From Novacetimonas pomaceti (GTDB lineage: Bacteria > Pseudomonadota > Alphaproteobacteria > Acetobacterales > Acetobacteraceae): a stretch of 64,000 nucleotides of DNA. Location of the stretch: contig NZ_NOXG01000008.1 in the NCBI RefSeq assembly GCF_003207955.1, positions 1 to 64,000 on the forward strand, written 5' to 3'. The number at the start of each line of letters is the position of its first letter. Positions within the stretch are counted from its first letter, which is position 1. The notes under the pieces were generated by a model that was given only the letters and a program-made list of their open reading frames with translations, made no database searches and was not told where the DNA came from. This document shows, one piece after another, positions 17,725-26,658 of the stretch. A program made the position numbers and the translations under genes.

Positions 17725-18709
17725 CCTCAGTCTCCCGCGCCAGCGTGGACAGGACGTGGATCAGCGTGCGTCGCGCAAGCGGGATTTTGAAATCGTTATC
17801 CCCATGCCCCTGCGCCCCGGCCAGCGCGATATCCGCCGCATGCGACAGGGCAGGCAGCGATACCTTCTGTCCCGTCAGGACCTGTTCCGCCGCCTCGATC
17901 CGCCATGGCCGGGGGGCGATTCCGCCAAGGGCGAAGCGGACCGTGCGCATGTATCCGTCGCTGGCCTGCATGATCGCCGCGACCGAAACCAGTGCGAAGG
18001 CATAGGACGCGCGATCGCGTACCTTGCGATACGCATGGCGTCCCGGCGGGGCGGGCGGCAGGATGAGGGTCGTGATCATTTCATCCCCCTGCAATGCCGT
18101 TTCCACCTGCGGTGTGGCGCCGGGCAACAGGTGAAAGTCGGCCATGGGAATCTCGCGCGTTGCGCCCCCTGCCCGTCGCGTCCGGACGCGCGCGTCCAGC
18201 AGGCGCAGCGCGACCGCCATGTCGGACGGATTGACCGCGATGCAGTGTTCGCTGCCGCCGATGATGGCGTTCATCCGGTTGCCGCCGCCCATGGCGTCGC
18301 ATCCCGTGCCCGGCTGGCGTTTGTTGCACGATGCGGCGGTATCGTAAAAAGCGACGCAGCGCGTGCGTTGCAGCAGGTTCCCGCCGGTCGTGGCCATGTT
18401 GCGGATCTGCCCCGATGCGCCCGCCAGGATGGCATGCGCCAGCACGGGGTAATGGCGCAGGATCGTCGGATGCGCCGCCACGTCGGAATTGGTGACCAGC
18501 GCGCCGACATGCGTATTGCCCGCGTCATCGGTCGTGATGTCGCGCAATCCGTCAATCCGGTTGATATCGGCCAGACGATCCGGCTGCATCACCTGAAGCT
18601 TCATCAGGTCCAGCAGGTTTGTCCCGCCTGCCAGCAGGGTCGCCCCCGTGGTTTTTTCCCGCGTCGCGGCGTCCAGGCTGGTCGTGCGTGCATAGGAAAA
18701 CGGTTTCAT
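17717..18709 (-). CDS. FAD-binding subunit of the PaoABC-like oxidoreductase
   Basis: The 330-residue electron-transfer subunit linking the Fe-S and molybdenum subunits. The FAD site is LAGGTNLLDLMK near residue 24 and TTGGNLLQRTRC near 95. Between about 105 and 130, cysteines in RTRC, AASCNKR and GTGC match the extra [4Fe-4S] cluster of E. coli PaoB, absent from most xanthine dehydrogenases. The C-terminal domain follows PSDMAVAL. The start at 18709 (MKPFSYART) overlaps the Fe-S-subunit stop as ATGA; the frame extends upstream but those residues do not resemble the family. Confidence 0.9.
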   Translation of the reverse strand: MKPFSYARTTSLDAATREKTTGATLLAGGTNLLDLMKLQVMQPDRLADINRIDGLRDITTDDAGNTHVGALVTNSDVAAHPTILRHYPVLAHAILAGASGQIRNMATTGGNLLQRTRCVAFYDTAASCNKRQPGTGCDAMGGGNRMNAIIGGSEHCIAVNPSDMAVALRLLDARVRTRRAGGATREIPMADFHLLPGATPQVETALQGDEMITTLILPPAPPGRHAYRKVRDRASYAFALVSVAAIMQASDGYMRTVRFALGGIAPRPWRIEAAEQVLTGQKVSLPALSHAADIALAGAQGHGDNDFKIPLARRTLIHVLSTLARETEDE

Positions 18710-19398
18710 GCCGAATGTTCCGCAACATCCAGGATGGCTGCCGTAATGTTGGGATAGGCGCTGCATCGGCAGAGGTTGCCCGCCATGCGTTCGCGCAGGT
18801 CGGCGATGTCCAGATGAGGATGGCGTTCCATCTGTTCCATCGTGACCAGACTGGGCCAGCCTGCCTTCCATTCCGCCAGCATGCCGATTGCCGAACATAT
18901 CTGTCCCGGGGTGCAGTATCCGCACTGAAAGCCGTCATGATCGACAAAGGCCTGCTGCATGGGATGTAGGTGGCCGCCCTGTGCAAGTCCTTCGATCGTG
19001 GTGATTTCCGCCCCGTCATGGGATGCGGCCAGCGACAGGCAGGACAGGACCCGGCGTCCGTCAATCAGGATGGTGCAGGCCCCGCACTGTCCATGGTCGC
19101 ACCCCTTTTTCGTTCCGCTCAGATGCAGATGCTCGCGCAGCAGGTCGAGAAGCGTGGTGCGCGTGTCAATCTCGACCTCGCGGGCCGTCCCGTTGACCGT
19201 AAGGCGCACCGTGATCCCATGCTGCGCATTGCCGGGAGTGGCCCGGGCCGATCGTGTAATCCGGCCCGGCGATGTGCGTGCCAAAGACAGGGAGGCATCC
19301 ACCATCCCGGTTACCGCCGCGCCGGCCTGAAGCACGATGCGGCGTGAAAGGGAGGTGCGGAGCAGGCCGATGGATTTACGGGGAAACGTCACGTTCAA
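18706..19398 (-). CDS. [2Fe-2S] subunit of the PaoABC-like oxidoreductase, Tat-exported
   Basis: The 230-residue iron-sulfur subunit. A twin-arginine signal, SRRIVLQAGAA (residues 18-28), indicates folded export to the periplasm with its partners. The plant-type [2Fe-2S] cluster is bound by KKGCDHGQCGACT plus a fourth cysteine in VLSCLSLA (about 97-120). The helical second cluster domain has FQCGYCTPGQ near 158 and NLCRCSAYPNI near 213. This is the PaoA/YagT architecture. It is the first gene of the operon Fe-S, FAD, Mo; all three overlap by 4-8 bases. A PaoD-like maturation factor is not in the neighbourhood. Confidence 0.9.
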   Translation of the reverse strand: MNVTFPRKSIGLLRTSLSRRIVLQAGAAVTGMVDASLSLARTSPGRITRSARATPGNAQHGITVRLTVNGTAREVEIDTRTTLLDLLREHLHLSGTKKGCDHGQCGACTILIDGRRVLSCLSLAASHDGAEITTIEGLAQGGHLHPMQQAFVDHDGFQCGYCTPGQICSAIGMLAEWKAGWPSLVTMEQMERHPHLDIADLRERMAGNLCRCSAYPNITAAILDVAEHSA

Positions 19399-19580
19399 GT
19401 GCTGCCTTTCGCCACGAATGGAAAAAAGGGAATACGGGGTATTAAATCGGGGCCTGACCCATGGTTGCCCCGGAGAGTTCCCCGGGATGCCGGATATGTC
19501 GGATGATTGGCTGATTGTCCCTGCGATGCATCATGGTCCATCCTTGCGCGTGATGGCATCAGGTTCACGTCAATGTGTCG

Positions 19581-19628
19581 CCTTTTTCCAAAAAGGGAAT
19601 GTCTTTTAAAGCTTTTTGGAAAAAGCTT
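19581..19628. repeat. Paired AT-rich palindromes, probable interspersed element
   Basis: Two hairpin sequences sit 12 bases apart: CCTTTTT-CC-AAAAAGG (19581-19596) and AAGCTTTTT-GG-AAAAAGCTT (19609-19628), followed by TCACCAAAAAAC. The second is an exact palindrome. Similar sequences recur between genes in acetic acid bacteria as I recall them, so this is probably one copy of a dispersed element. That last point is memory, not computed here. Confidence 0.5.
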
Positions 19629-19794
19629 CACCAAAAAACCTTTATGATTCCAAGGTATTATCGGGCCGCACTTTTCAGGCAGGCTCAAAAGCCGTTCCGC
19701 CCCGACAGGGGCGTGGCGCGGAGGGGGATTTTTCCACGCGACAGGCAATGCGATGGATAAAATCCCCTCTTCCGAGGTCATGCCGACATTGATC

Positions 19795-19816
19795 GCGCGC
19801 CTGAAATCAGGCGCGC
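19795..19816 (-). terminator. Hairpin after the M1-like peptidase gene
   Basis: A perfect 10-bp repeat, GCGCGCCTGA with TCAGGCGCGC, lies 14 bases past the stop codon at 19830. There is no T run, so it is a terminator-like or RNA-stabilising hairpin. Confidence 0.5.
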
Positions 19817-19829
19817 CTTTCATGTCCGG

Positions 19830-21830
19830 TCAGGGCACGCGTAGGGTGTTGTCGGCGCGGTCGATATCGGGAATGGCATGATCGGGGTCGAGTGTGACCG
19901 TCTTCAGCACGCCATGGGTCGCGACCGGCACGTCGATGGCGTCGTGCTGGTACCATGCCTCGGTCGGGATGGTCCTGCGCTGCGTTGAACCATCCATGTA
20001 CGTCATCTGCATGACGACCGGAATTGGCAGGCCCCCCTTGTTCCTGACAGTCACCCTGTATCCGTTCGTGTCGGGATGGATCGCCGTGCAGGCGTAATCG
20101 GGGGCCTGGTTTTCAAAATACCATCCCCGCCAGAACCATGACAGGTCCTCCCCGGTTTCGCTGCCGAGGAAACGGAAGAAGTCCGAGGGGGTGGGATGAT
20201 GGAAGGCCCAGACCTGGATGTAGCGCCGGAATGCCGGATCAAAACGTTCCGGCCCGATGATCTGTTCCCGCAGCAGTTTCAGGCCATACGCGCCTTTGAA
20301 ATAGGTAACCGGGTGGCGATATTTCTCCTGCACCAGATCCGATGGCGTCATGAGGGTCGGGGCATCCCTGTCGCGCAGGAGCGGCACGATATCATCGGCG
20401 GGATTGCCGGTCTTGGGCGCGAATTCGTTGTCCTTCTTGGGGGCGAATTCCCCATGGTTGAAATGGTCGGAGGCATAGACGTCGATGAAGGTATTGAATC
20501 CCTCGTCCATGAAGGCGTTGCGCCGTTCATTGGAACCGACGATCATGGGGAACCATCCATGCCCCAGTTCATGCGTGGTGATCCAGAACAGCGGGGGGCC
20601 GCGATCCTCCATCCCGTCAAACACGATGCCGGGATATTCCATCCCCGCCCCATGGCCGCCAAGATTGATCGCGTTCTGCCAGGGATAGGGATACCACTGG
20701 GCCGAGAAATATTCGATCGCATGCTTCACATACTCGGTGGAGCGATCCCAGCCGTCGGCCCCTACCCCTTCGACCGGATAGACCGACATGGCCAGGTGCG
20801 GTCCCTTCGTCACGCCGCGTACCGATGGCAGGTTCATCCGGGCCGCGTCCCAGATGAATGCCGGCGACGCCGCAAAGGCCACGTCACGGGTATTGTCCAT
20901 GCGGAAATGCCATGTGGCGTTTCCATGGTCGTGGCGGTGGCTGGCCGGGTCCGTGACGTCCTGCGCGGTGCGGATCATGACGCGCGTGTCGCTGTGGGCG
21001 GCCTGTGACAGGCGCCTGCGTTCGACCGTGCTCAGCACCCTGTCGGGGTTGAGCAGCGTGCCCGACCCGGCCACCGTGTAATTCCACGGCACCGTCACCC
21101 GGTAATCAATATTTCCATATTCGAGATAGAATTCCTGCCCCAGATAAGGTGCGGTGTCCCATCCCCGGATATCGTCGTACACCGCCATGCGCGGATACCA
21201 CTGGGCGATTTCGTAAATATCGCCATTTCTGCTGGGCGTGACGGAGGTGCGTCCCCCCCACGGTCCCGGAACGACGTAATGCCATGTCACATGGATCCGC
21301 GCCCGTCCCCCCTTTGCCCGCAACGTGGCAGGCAGGCGCAGCTGCATGCGGGTGTCGCTGATGACCGGGGTGATCTCTTTTTTGGTTCCCTGATATTCAA
21401 CGACGACTTTTTCAATCCGGACGCCATCGGTGCGCGAGGCGGAGAAGCGATCAGACGCAAATTGGGAACGCGCACCGGGCTGGTAGATGTTCTGGTCCAG
21501 ATTCAGCCATACCTCATCCAGCCCGTCCGGGCTGTTGTTGGTATAGGTGATGGTTTCCTCCCCCGAAAGGGTCCGGGTTTCGGGCGTGATGGTGGCGTGG
21601 ATGGCATAGTCCGCCCGGTTCTGCCAGTAGGCACGGCCCGGCACCCCCGCGGCGGAGCGGAAAACGGTTGGCCGGTCAGGCATTGGCTGGGGCATGAAAA
21701 TCGCCGGAGCCCTGGATGTCATGCCCGATGGATGTTCTTCGCGTGCCCATGCCGAAGGGGCGGATGCGATACAGGCCACGCAGCCCAGAAGCAGGAGACG
21801 GTATCTCGCTGAACGTTCATGAAAATTCAT
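19830..21830 (-). CDS. Secreted M1-family metallopeptidase
   Basis: A zinc peptidase of 666 residues. A signal peptide (RYRLLLLGCVACIASAPSAWA) follows the start at 21830, chosen over an ATG at 21863 because it places the signal correctly. The beta-rich N-terminal domain contains YTNNSPDGLDEVWLNLDQN, a pattern seen in large M1-like proteins. The zinc site is THELGHGWFP with the third ligand in FMDEGFNTF 18 residues on (about 417-445). The aminopeptidase GAMEN motif is replaced by GAGMEYPG, usual in this M1 subgroup, whose substrates are poorly known. The last 100 residues form a beta domain. No operon partner is evident; the neighbouring HlyIII gene is divergent. Confidence 0.88.
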   Translation of the reverse strand: MNFHERSARYRLLLLGCVACIASAPSAWAREEHPSGMTSRAPAIFMPQPMPDRPTVFRSAAGVPGRAYWQNRADYAIHATITPETRTLSGEETITYTNNSPDGLDEVWLNLDQNIYQPGARSQFASDRFSASRTDGVRIEKVVVEYQGTKKEITPVISDTRMQLRLPATLRAKGGRARIHVTWHYVVPGPWGGRTSVTPSRNGDIYEIAQWYPRMAVYDDIRGWDTAPYLGQEFYLEYGNIDYRVTVPWNYTVAGSGTLLNPDRVLSTVERRRLSQAAHSDTRVMIRTAQDVTDPASHRHDHGNATWHFRMDNTRDVAFAASPAFIWDAARMNLPSVRGVTKGPHLAMSVYPVEGVGADGWDRSTEYVKHAIEYFSAQWYPYPWQNAINLGGHGAGMEYPGIVFDGMEDRGPPLFWITTHELGHGWFPMIVGSNERRNAFMDEGFNTFIDVYASDHFNHGEFAPKKDNEFAPKTGNPADDIVPLLRDRDAPTLMTPSDLVQEKYRHPVTYFKGAYGLKLLREQIIGPERFDPAFRRYIQVWAFHHPTPSDFFRFLGSETGEDLSWFWRGWYFENQAPDYACTAIHPDTNGYRVTVRNKGGLPIPVVMQMTYMDGSTQRRTIPTEAWYQHDAIDVPVATHGVLKTVTLDPDHAIPDIDRADNTLRVP

Positions 21831-22023
21831 AAGTGTCTGGAAACCTTCTTCCTGCGGGAGCATGAAATGTCATGATATCAAAAAGATCCCTGAAAACCAT
21901 ATCGGTTCCCGATCAATTCGGCATGTTGATGTAACGAATGCCGACAGGTCTGCCTGTTTCATTCAGGGGATGCATGGCTGCCGCGTGTCGCGGCAGGGCG
22001 TATTTGGGATATAATTCGCGGCC

Positions 22024-22680
22024 ATGAGAATAAATGCCCGCTTTCCTTCCTATACCCTGTTCGAACGTGTGGTGGATTTTGCCGTCCATATCGTGGGGGT
22101 CGCCGTCATGGTCGCCGGCGCGGGATGGCTGGGCGCTTCCGTGCCGCGCGATGCGTCCTGGGCGGCGCGTCAGTCCGTGTTCCTTTACGGAAGCTGCCTG
22201 ATCCTGGTCTGTTTCTGTTCGGCGGCCTATAATTTCTGCCCGGCCTGCCGTCTCAAGGGCGGATTGCAGCGGGTCGATCAGGCAATGATCTTCATCGCGA
22301 TCGCCAGCACCTATACCCCCTTCATCATCATGGGGGGAAGCGGCGCGCTCAGCCTGTGGTTCTGCATGCTGTTATGGCTGTGCGCACTGGCGGGAATGGC
22401 CATGAAACTGTTCTGGTTCGCCAAAAGCCAGAAATATCAGGTCATCCCCTATCTGGCCGTGGCATGGATGTTTTTCCTGTGCCCTGATCCGGTATTCTGG
22501 CACCTCCCATTTCAGGTGGTGCTGCTTATTATTCTTGGCCTGGCGTTTTATTCCATCGGGACAGTATTTTATAATCACGAAGACATGCCGTTTTCGAATG
22601 TATTGTGGCATGTCTTCGTCGTGCTGGGTGCTTCCACCCATATCTACGCCGTCAAGCGGATGATCGATCTTGCGACCTGA
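22024..22680 (+). CDS. Hemolysin III / PAQR-family membrane protein with altered metal ligands
   Basis: A 218-residue integral membrane protein with seven predicted hydrophobic segments. Family motifs are present: SAAYNFCP after helix 2, RVDQAMIFIAIASTYTPF at helix 3, and NVLWHVFVVLGASTHIYAV at helix 7. PAQR proteins hold a zinc ion with one His at the end of helix 2 (usually S-x-x-Y-H) and two in helix 7 (H-x-x-x-H). Here the helix 2 His and the first helix 7 His are both Asn; the second helix 7 His and the helix 3 Asp remain. Bacterial members (TrhA) affect membrane lipid homeostasis; true hemolysis is doubtful. The gene stands alone, convergent with the SDR gene 16 bases away. Confidence 0.85.
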   Translation: MRINARFPSYTLFERVVDFAVHIVGVAVMVAGAGWLGASVPRDASWAARQSVFLYGSCLILVCFCSAAYNFCPACRLKGGLQRVDQAMIFIAIASTYTPFIIMGGSGALSLWFCMLLWLCALAGMAMKLFWFAKSQKYQVIPYLAVAWMFFLCPDPVFWHLPFQVVLLIILGLAFYSIGTVFYNHEDMPFSNVLWHVFVVLGASTHIYAVKRMIDLAT

Positions 22681-22696
22681 GGGCGGATCGTGGATG

Positions 22697-23548
22697 TCAG
22701 GCAGGACGGTCGGTGGGGCCTGCCCCGTCGTCCCTGTGGGCACGCAGGTATTTCCGGCGTCCCTTTTCCCCGATCCATAGCATGATCGGGAGCAGGCGTT
22801 GCCACAGGGCCGGGAAGATCAGCAGGATCTGCCCGAAGATCCCGTCCGAGGACGGAACAAACACATCCCGGCTGCCGCGGCGCAGGGTACGCAGGATGAT
22901 GTTGGCGATGATCTGCGGCTGAACGGGCAGTGTCACGAAATTCAGGGCGGACCCGCCGTTCTGCATCTCGCGCTGCAGCATGGGGGTATCAACCGCGCCC
23001 GGGAAAACGGACGACACGCGTATGCCGCGTGACTTCACTTCCTCGCGCAGGGACAGGGCAAAGCCGCGCAGGCCGAATTTCGTGGCCGCATAGACGCTGC
23101 TTCCGGCAAGCGGGACGATGGCCGCCATCGAATTGACGAACACGATGTGTCCCCCGCGCGGCATCAGGTCCAGCAGGTGGGTGGTCAGGATGACGGGCGC
23201 CTGCAGGTTGACCTTCATCTGTTCCGCGACGGCCGCGTCATCAAGATCCGACACGGTTTGCGGCACGATTACGCCCGCGCAGTGGATCAGCACCTGAACC
23301 GGCGCGCCCATGGCACGGATTTGCGCCGTGACCGGAACAATGGAGTGCGTATCGCCCAGATCGCAGCGCAGCGTGGTCAGGTCAGGTGAATCCGGCAGCA
23401 TCGGGATCTGTCCCCGCCGCGTTATCGCCACGACATGATACCCGGCCGCAAGCAGGCCCCTGATCACAAGGCGACCAATTCCCCCAGCGCCGCCGGTAAT
23501 GACCGCCAGTGGATGCCGCGTCGAACATGATGGAAGCGGATCCGTCAT
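22697..23548 (-). CDS. Short-chain dehydrogenase/reductase
   Basis: A classical SDR of 283 residues. The NAD(P) site is TGGAGGIG (residues 18-25), with basic residues TRRG after strand 2 suggesting NADP preference. The HCAG motif is near 92, the catalytic Ser in FVNSMAA near 139, and YAATK near 153. An unusual C-terminal extension of about 55 residues has a hydrophobic segment (IFGQILLIFPALWQRLLPIMLW) that may attach it to the membrane, as in SDRs acting on lipids. Substrate is unknown. It is alone on its strand. Confidence 0.88.
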   Translation of the reverse strand: MTDPLPSCSTRHPLAVITGGAGGIGRLVIRGLLAAGYHVVAITRRGQIPMLPDSPDLTTLRCDLGDTHSIVPVTAQIRAMGAPVQVLIHCAGVIVPQTVSDLDDAAVAEQMKVNLQAPVILTTHLLDLMPRGGHIVFVNSMAAIVPLAGSSVYAATKFGLRGFALSLREEVKSRGIRVSSVFPGAVDTPMLQREMQNGGSALNFVTLPVQPQIIANIILRTLRRGSRDVFVPSSDGIFGQILLIFPALWQRLLPIMLWIGEKGRRKYLRAHRDDGAGPTDRPA

Positions 23549-23667
23549 GGCAATCTCGCGCTGGGTGGGAAAGTGATGATTTTCAACCTGATATGCTTAC
23601 GGCTCATGTTACCTGTTGTAACATATCGTCATCAGTGCGTCGAAGGCAAATTGTACGCCTGCCCCTT

Positions 23668-24321
23668 TCACCGTGACTTTGATGTGCCCGATTTTTCATC
23701 ATTGCCGCTCATGTCGTCGCGCGCTTCCTGCATTGCCTTTTCCGTCAGGCGTTTTTCATTCCGCCGCAGGAAAATGGCCGAACCGCCAACGCCCACGACG
23801 ACGCCGATCACGCCGATGACACTCGCGGGGCCGGACAACTGCATGATCTTGTGGCCCAGGTAATAGGTCAGCATGGCATAGCCACCGGCCCAGCAGATGC
23901 CGCCGGCGGCGTTGAAAATCAGGAAACGCGGCCACGTCATGTGGTTTGCGCCCGCCAGCAGCGCCACGAACACGCGCACGACTGCGATAAAACGGCCGAA
24001 AAAGACGATTTCGCTGCCATGGCGACGAAACAGGAACCTGCCCAGCAGCAGGCGGTCCGGCGTCATGCCGATCCGCGTGCCGTAACGTTGCAGCAGGGGG
24101 ATGCCCACGGCCCTGCCAATCATGTAGCCGATATTGTCCCCTATGATCGCGCCGATGATGGCGGCAACCGCCACCCATCCGATATTCATGTGGTGGGTCG
24201 CCGCGCAATAGAGCGAGGCCGAGATGATCAGCGTTTCCGCAGGCAGCGGCAGGCCCATGCTTTCCAGCATGACGATGAAGGTGATTACGCCATATCCATA
24301 ATGCTGGAACAGGGAGTCCAT
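23668..24321 (-). CDS. DedA-family membrane protein
   Basis: A 217-residue inner-membrane protein of the DedA/SNARE-associated family, linked to undecaprenyl-phosphate or phospholipid flipping and membrane potential. Typical motifs are FIVMLESMGLPLPAETLI (residues 15-32), GAIIGDNIGYMIGRAVG, FGRFIAVVRVFVALLAGANHM with the conserved Arg, and FNAAGGICWAGGYAMLTYYLG. Four to five hydrophobic segments are visible. A charged cytoplasmic tail of about 40 residues ends the protein. It lies between the SDR and the decarboxylase with no close spacing to either. Confidence 0.9.
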   Translation of the reverse strand: MDSLFQHYGYGVITFIVMLESMGLPLPAETLIISASLYCAATHHMNIGWVAVAAIIGAIIGDNIGYMIGRAVGIPLLQRYGTRIGMTPDRLLLGRFLFRRHGSEIVFFGRFIAVVRVFVALLAGANHMTWPRFLIFNAAGGICWAGGYAMLTYYLGHKIMQLSGPASVIGVIGVVVGVGGSAIFLRRNEKRLTEKAMQEARDDMSGNDEKSGTSKSR

Positions 24322-24588
24322 GTGGTGAAGCAGCTTACAATCTCCTTGCGCGTGGCATGCGCGGGGCGCCTTTCATGCGGCCGGAAATGGCTACCATCAC
24401 CTGTTATGCGGGATCCCCAGTCGCCTGACATGCCATGTGGACACCGCAATGCGGGAATTTGCAACCCGTGGGAACCCCATTTTTCAAATAGCTGCTTTCC
24501 ATCATGTCGAGGGTGTCGGGCGGAAATGGATCGCAGAAGGCAGACGGGAAAAACAACCGATCTTCTGCGATCCCGTGGGCGGCGTTTC

Positions 24589-26286
24589 CTATTCGGCGCG
24601 GATCATGATCTCCACGACATTCGCGCGGCCTGACGCGATCCCTGCCTGGATGGCCGGGCCGATGTCGGCGGCGCGGGTAACGCGGATGGCCGACAGTCCG
24701 TAGGAAGTCGCCATCGCCTGATAATCTATGGCCGGGTCATTCAGGTCCATGGCAAGGTAATTGCCATTGCGGCTGGAGACGTAATGCGTCTGCCGCCGCA
24801 TGAAGCCCTTCAGGACATTATATTCCTGATTGTTCATGATGACGAAGGTGACGGGCAGCTTCTCATGCGCCGCCGTCCAGATCGCCTGCGGGGAATAGAG
24901 CGAGGCCCCGTCCCCCACCAGACAGACGACAGGTTCCCTGCCCAGCCCCAGCGAGGCCCCGACAGCCGCGGGCATGCCCCATCCCAGCGCGCCGCCCCGC
25001 AGGAAGGAATATTGCGCCGGCCAGTCACTGTCGAGGAACGAGCGCACATGGGAAGACGTGGCGATGGCTTCATCGACGATCGCGACATCGGGACCGATGG
25101 CGCGCACGGCCTCGTAGGCCGCGACACAGGGGGCGATGACGGGCTCATCCATGTGCTGCAGCGCGGTTTTGATCGCATGACGGCGACGCCCTGCGTTCCG
25201 GTCGGCCACTTCCTTGCGGTTTTTGGCGTATGCCTCCCGGTTGGCCACGGTGGCCTGTTCCAGCAGGGGCAGTAATGCCTCCAGCGAGGACCTGATATGC
25301 CCGACCAGCGACAGCGGCGTGTAAAAGGTGCGGCCCAGATCCCCGATATCGGCCGAAACCTGATAGATCGCGCAGCCCGGCGGCACGGCGGAGCCTTCGG
25401 AATACAGGATGGTAATCAGGGATTTGCCACCCAGGGCGAAAATCGCGTCATAATCGCGCAGCTTTGCCGCGATGTCCGCGGCACGGGGCGGCAGGTTCCC
25501 CTCCCACAGCGGATGGGACGTCGCAAAGGGAATGCGCGAAGGCCAGGATGATCCGAATACCGGCGCGCCCAGAAGTTCCGCCACCGCCGCGACCTGTGCC
25601 GAGGCACCGGCGGCATGGACTTCGTCGCCCGCGATGATGCCCAGCCGTCCCGGCGCAATCCGCGCCAGCGCCTGCGCCAGTTCCGGCAGGCCGCCTGCAA
25701 TCGACTGCCGGTCGATATGCGAGGGCGGTGTGGAGGCGACGTTGCTCATTTCCTCCATCACGTCCATGGGCAATGACAGGAACACCGGTCCCGTGGGCGC
25801 CGCCATGGCATCGTTGAACGCGCGATGCACCAGTATCGGCAACTGGTCCGCATGCATCACTTCCTGCGCCCATTTGACCGCGGGTGTCGCGATGCTGACC
25901 AGATCACCGAACAGCAGGGGGTCGGAAATTGTATGGCGTGAATCCTGCTGGCCCGCCGTAACGACCAGTGGCGTCTGCGACACGCTGGCGTTGAGCAGGT
26001 TGCCCATGCCATGTCCCAGGCCGCCCGCGGTATGCAGGTTCAGAAAGCCCGGACGTCCCGCGGCCTGCGCATATCCATCCGCCATGGCGACCGCGCTGGC
26101 TTCCTGCAGGGCAAGGACATAATGCAGGTCGGGGCGTTTCTGCAGGGCATCAATCAGCGGCAGTTCAGTGGTGCCGGGATTGCCAAAAATATACCTGACC
26201 CCCTCGCTTTCAAGAAGTTCGAGCAGGATGTCAGCGCCCCTGCGGCTGCGCTGACCGTCGATATCACTGACTGCCGTGATCTGCAT
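24589..26286 (-). CDS. Benzoylformate decarboxylase-like ThDP enzyme
   Basis: A cytoplasmic thiamine diphosphate enzyme of 565 residues, most like benzoylformate (phenylglyoxylate) decarboxylase MdlC as I remember that protein. The Pyr domain has FGNPGTTELP, LQEASAVAMADGYAQA with the cofactor-activating Glu, and LHTAGG carrying the equivalent of active-site His70. SHPLWEGNLPP supplies the His281 equivalent. The PP domain has GDGASLYS and MNNQEYN near residues 457-484 for Mg-ThDP. Ser26 of the Pseudomonas enzyme is Thr here (NPGTTELP against NPGSNELP), so specificity may differ. The N-terminus has about 20 extra residues. No mandelate-pathway gene is adjacent. Other 2-oxo-acid decarboxylase or lyase activities are possible. 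Confidence 0.82.
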   Translation of the reverse strand: MQITAVSDIDGQRSRRGADILLELLESEGVRYIFGNPGTTELPLIDALQKRPDLHYVLALQEASAVAMADGYAQAAGRPGFLNLHTAGGLGHGMGNLLNASVSQTPLVVTAGQQDSRHTISDPLLFGDLVSIATPAVKWAQEVMHADQLPILVHRAFNDAMAAPTGPVFLSLPMDVMEEMSNVASTPPSHIDRQSIAGGLPELAQALARIAPGRLGIIAGDEVHAAGASAQVAAVAELLGAPVFGSSWPSRIPFATSHPLWEGNLPPRAADIAAKLRDYDAIFALGGKSLITILYSEGSAVPPGCAIYQVSADIGDLGRTFYTPLSLVGHIRSSLEALLPLLEQATVANREAYAKNRKEVADRNAGRRRHAIKTALQHMDEPVIAPCVAAYEAVRAIGPDVAIVDEAIATSSHVRSFLDSDWPAQYSFLRGGALGWGMPAAVGASLGLGREPVVCLVGDGASLYSPQAIWTAAHEKLPVTFVIMNNQEYNVLKGFMRRQTHYVSSRNGNYLAMDLNDPAIDYQAMATSYGLSAIRVTRAADIGPAIQAGIASGRANVVEIMIRAE

Positions 26287-26658
26287 GAATGGCCTCTTTC
26301 ATACTGGTGTCGTTGCGACTGTAATATGAAAACAGGGATTGTCATCCGTCCAATATGGCCCCGACGCATATAAGACAGACGAGAACAGTTTGGATGTGAT
26401 TATCGGTTATTTATATTCAAAAACATATTTCAGAATATAATGTTATGATCTCATGCCCGGGCCGGCCCGCCCGGCATGTGGCGGATGTGCCCCTCCCCGT
26501 CCCGAGGGGCAGCCTTTCTCCCGAAACATGATGCGGGATGGGGAAGGTCCATGTCCTTCCCGCTGCCATGTCGCCCAGCCAACGGAACGGGGCCGGGTGG
26601 ACATGTGACATGATGCCCCCGCGCGGCGTTTTGCGAGGGCGCGTGGAAACGGACCGCC
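26287..26658. other. Intergenic, nothing recognised
   Basis: This 372-base gap contains the leader of the decarboxylase gene and an AT-rich patch (26390-26450). A 64-codon open frame on the minus strand at 26417-26611 has no ribosome site or recognisable features. I see no strong hairpin or repeat. Confidence 0.4.

Larger units (their letters stand above)
19399..19829. other. Intergenic region with palindromic repeats
   Basis: This 431-base stretch is the promoter side of the molybdenum enzyme operon and the 3' side of the M1-like peptidase gene. It contains two adjacent palindromes (19581-19628) and a GC-rich hairpin (19795-19816). I see no credible gene on either strand. Confidence 0.5.

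Noticed and set aside
22024..22680. Assignment as a true hemolysin or toxin
   Set aside because: Family name is historical; motifs indicate a PAQR-type membrane enzyme or regulator, not a pore toxin.
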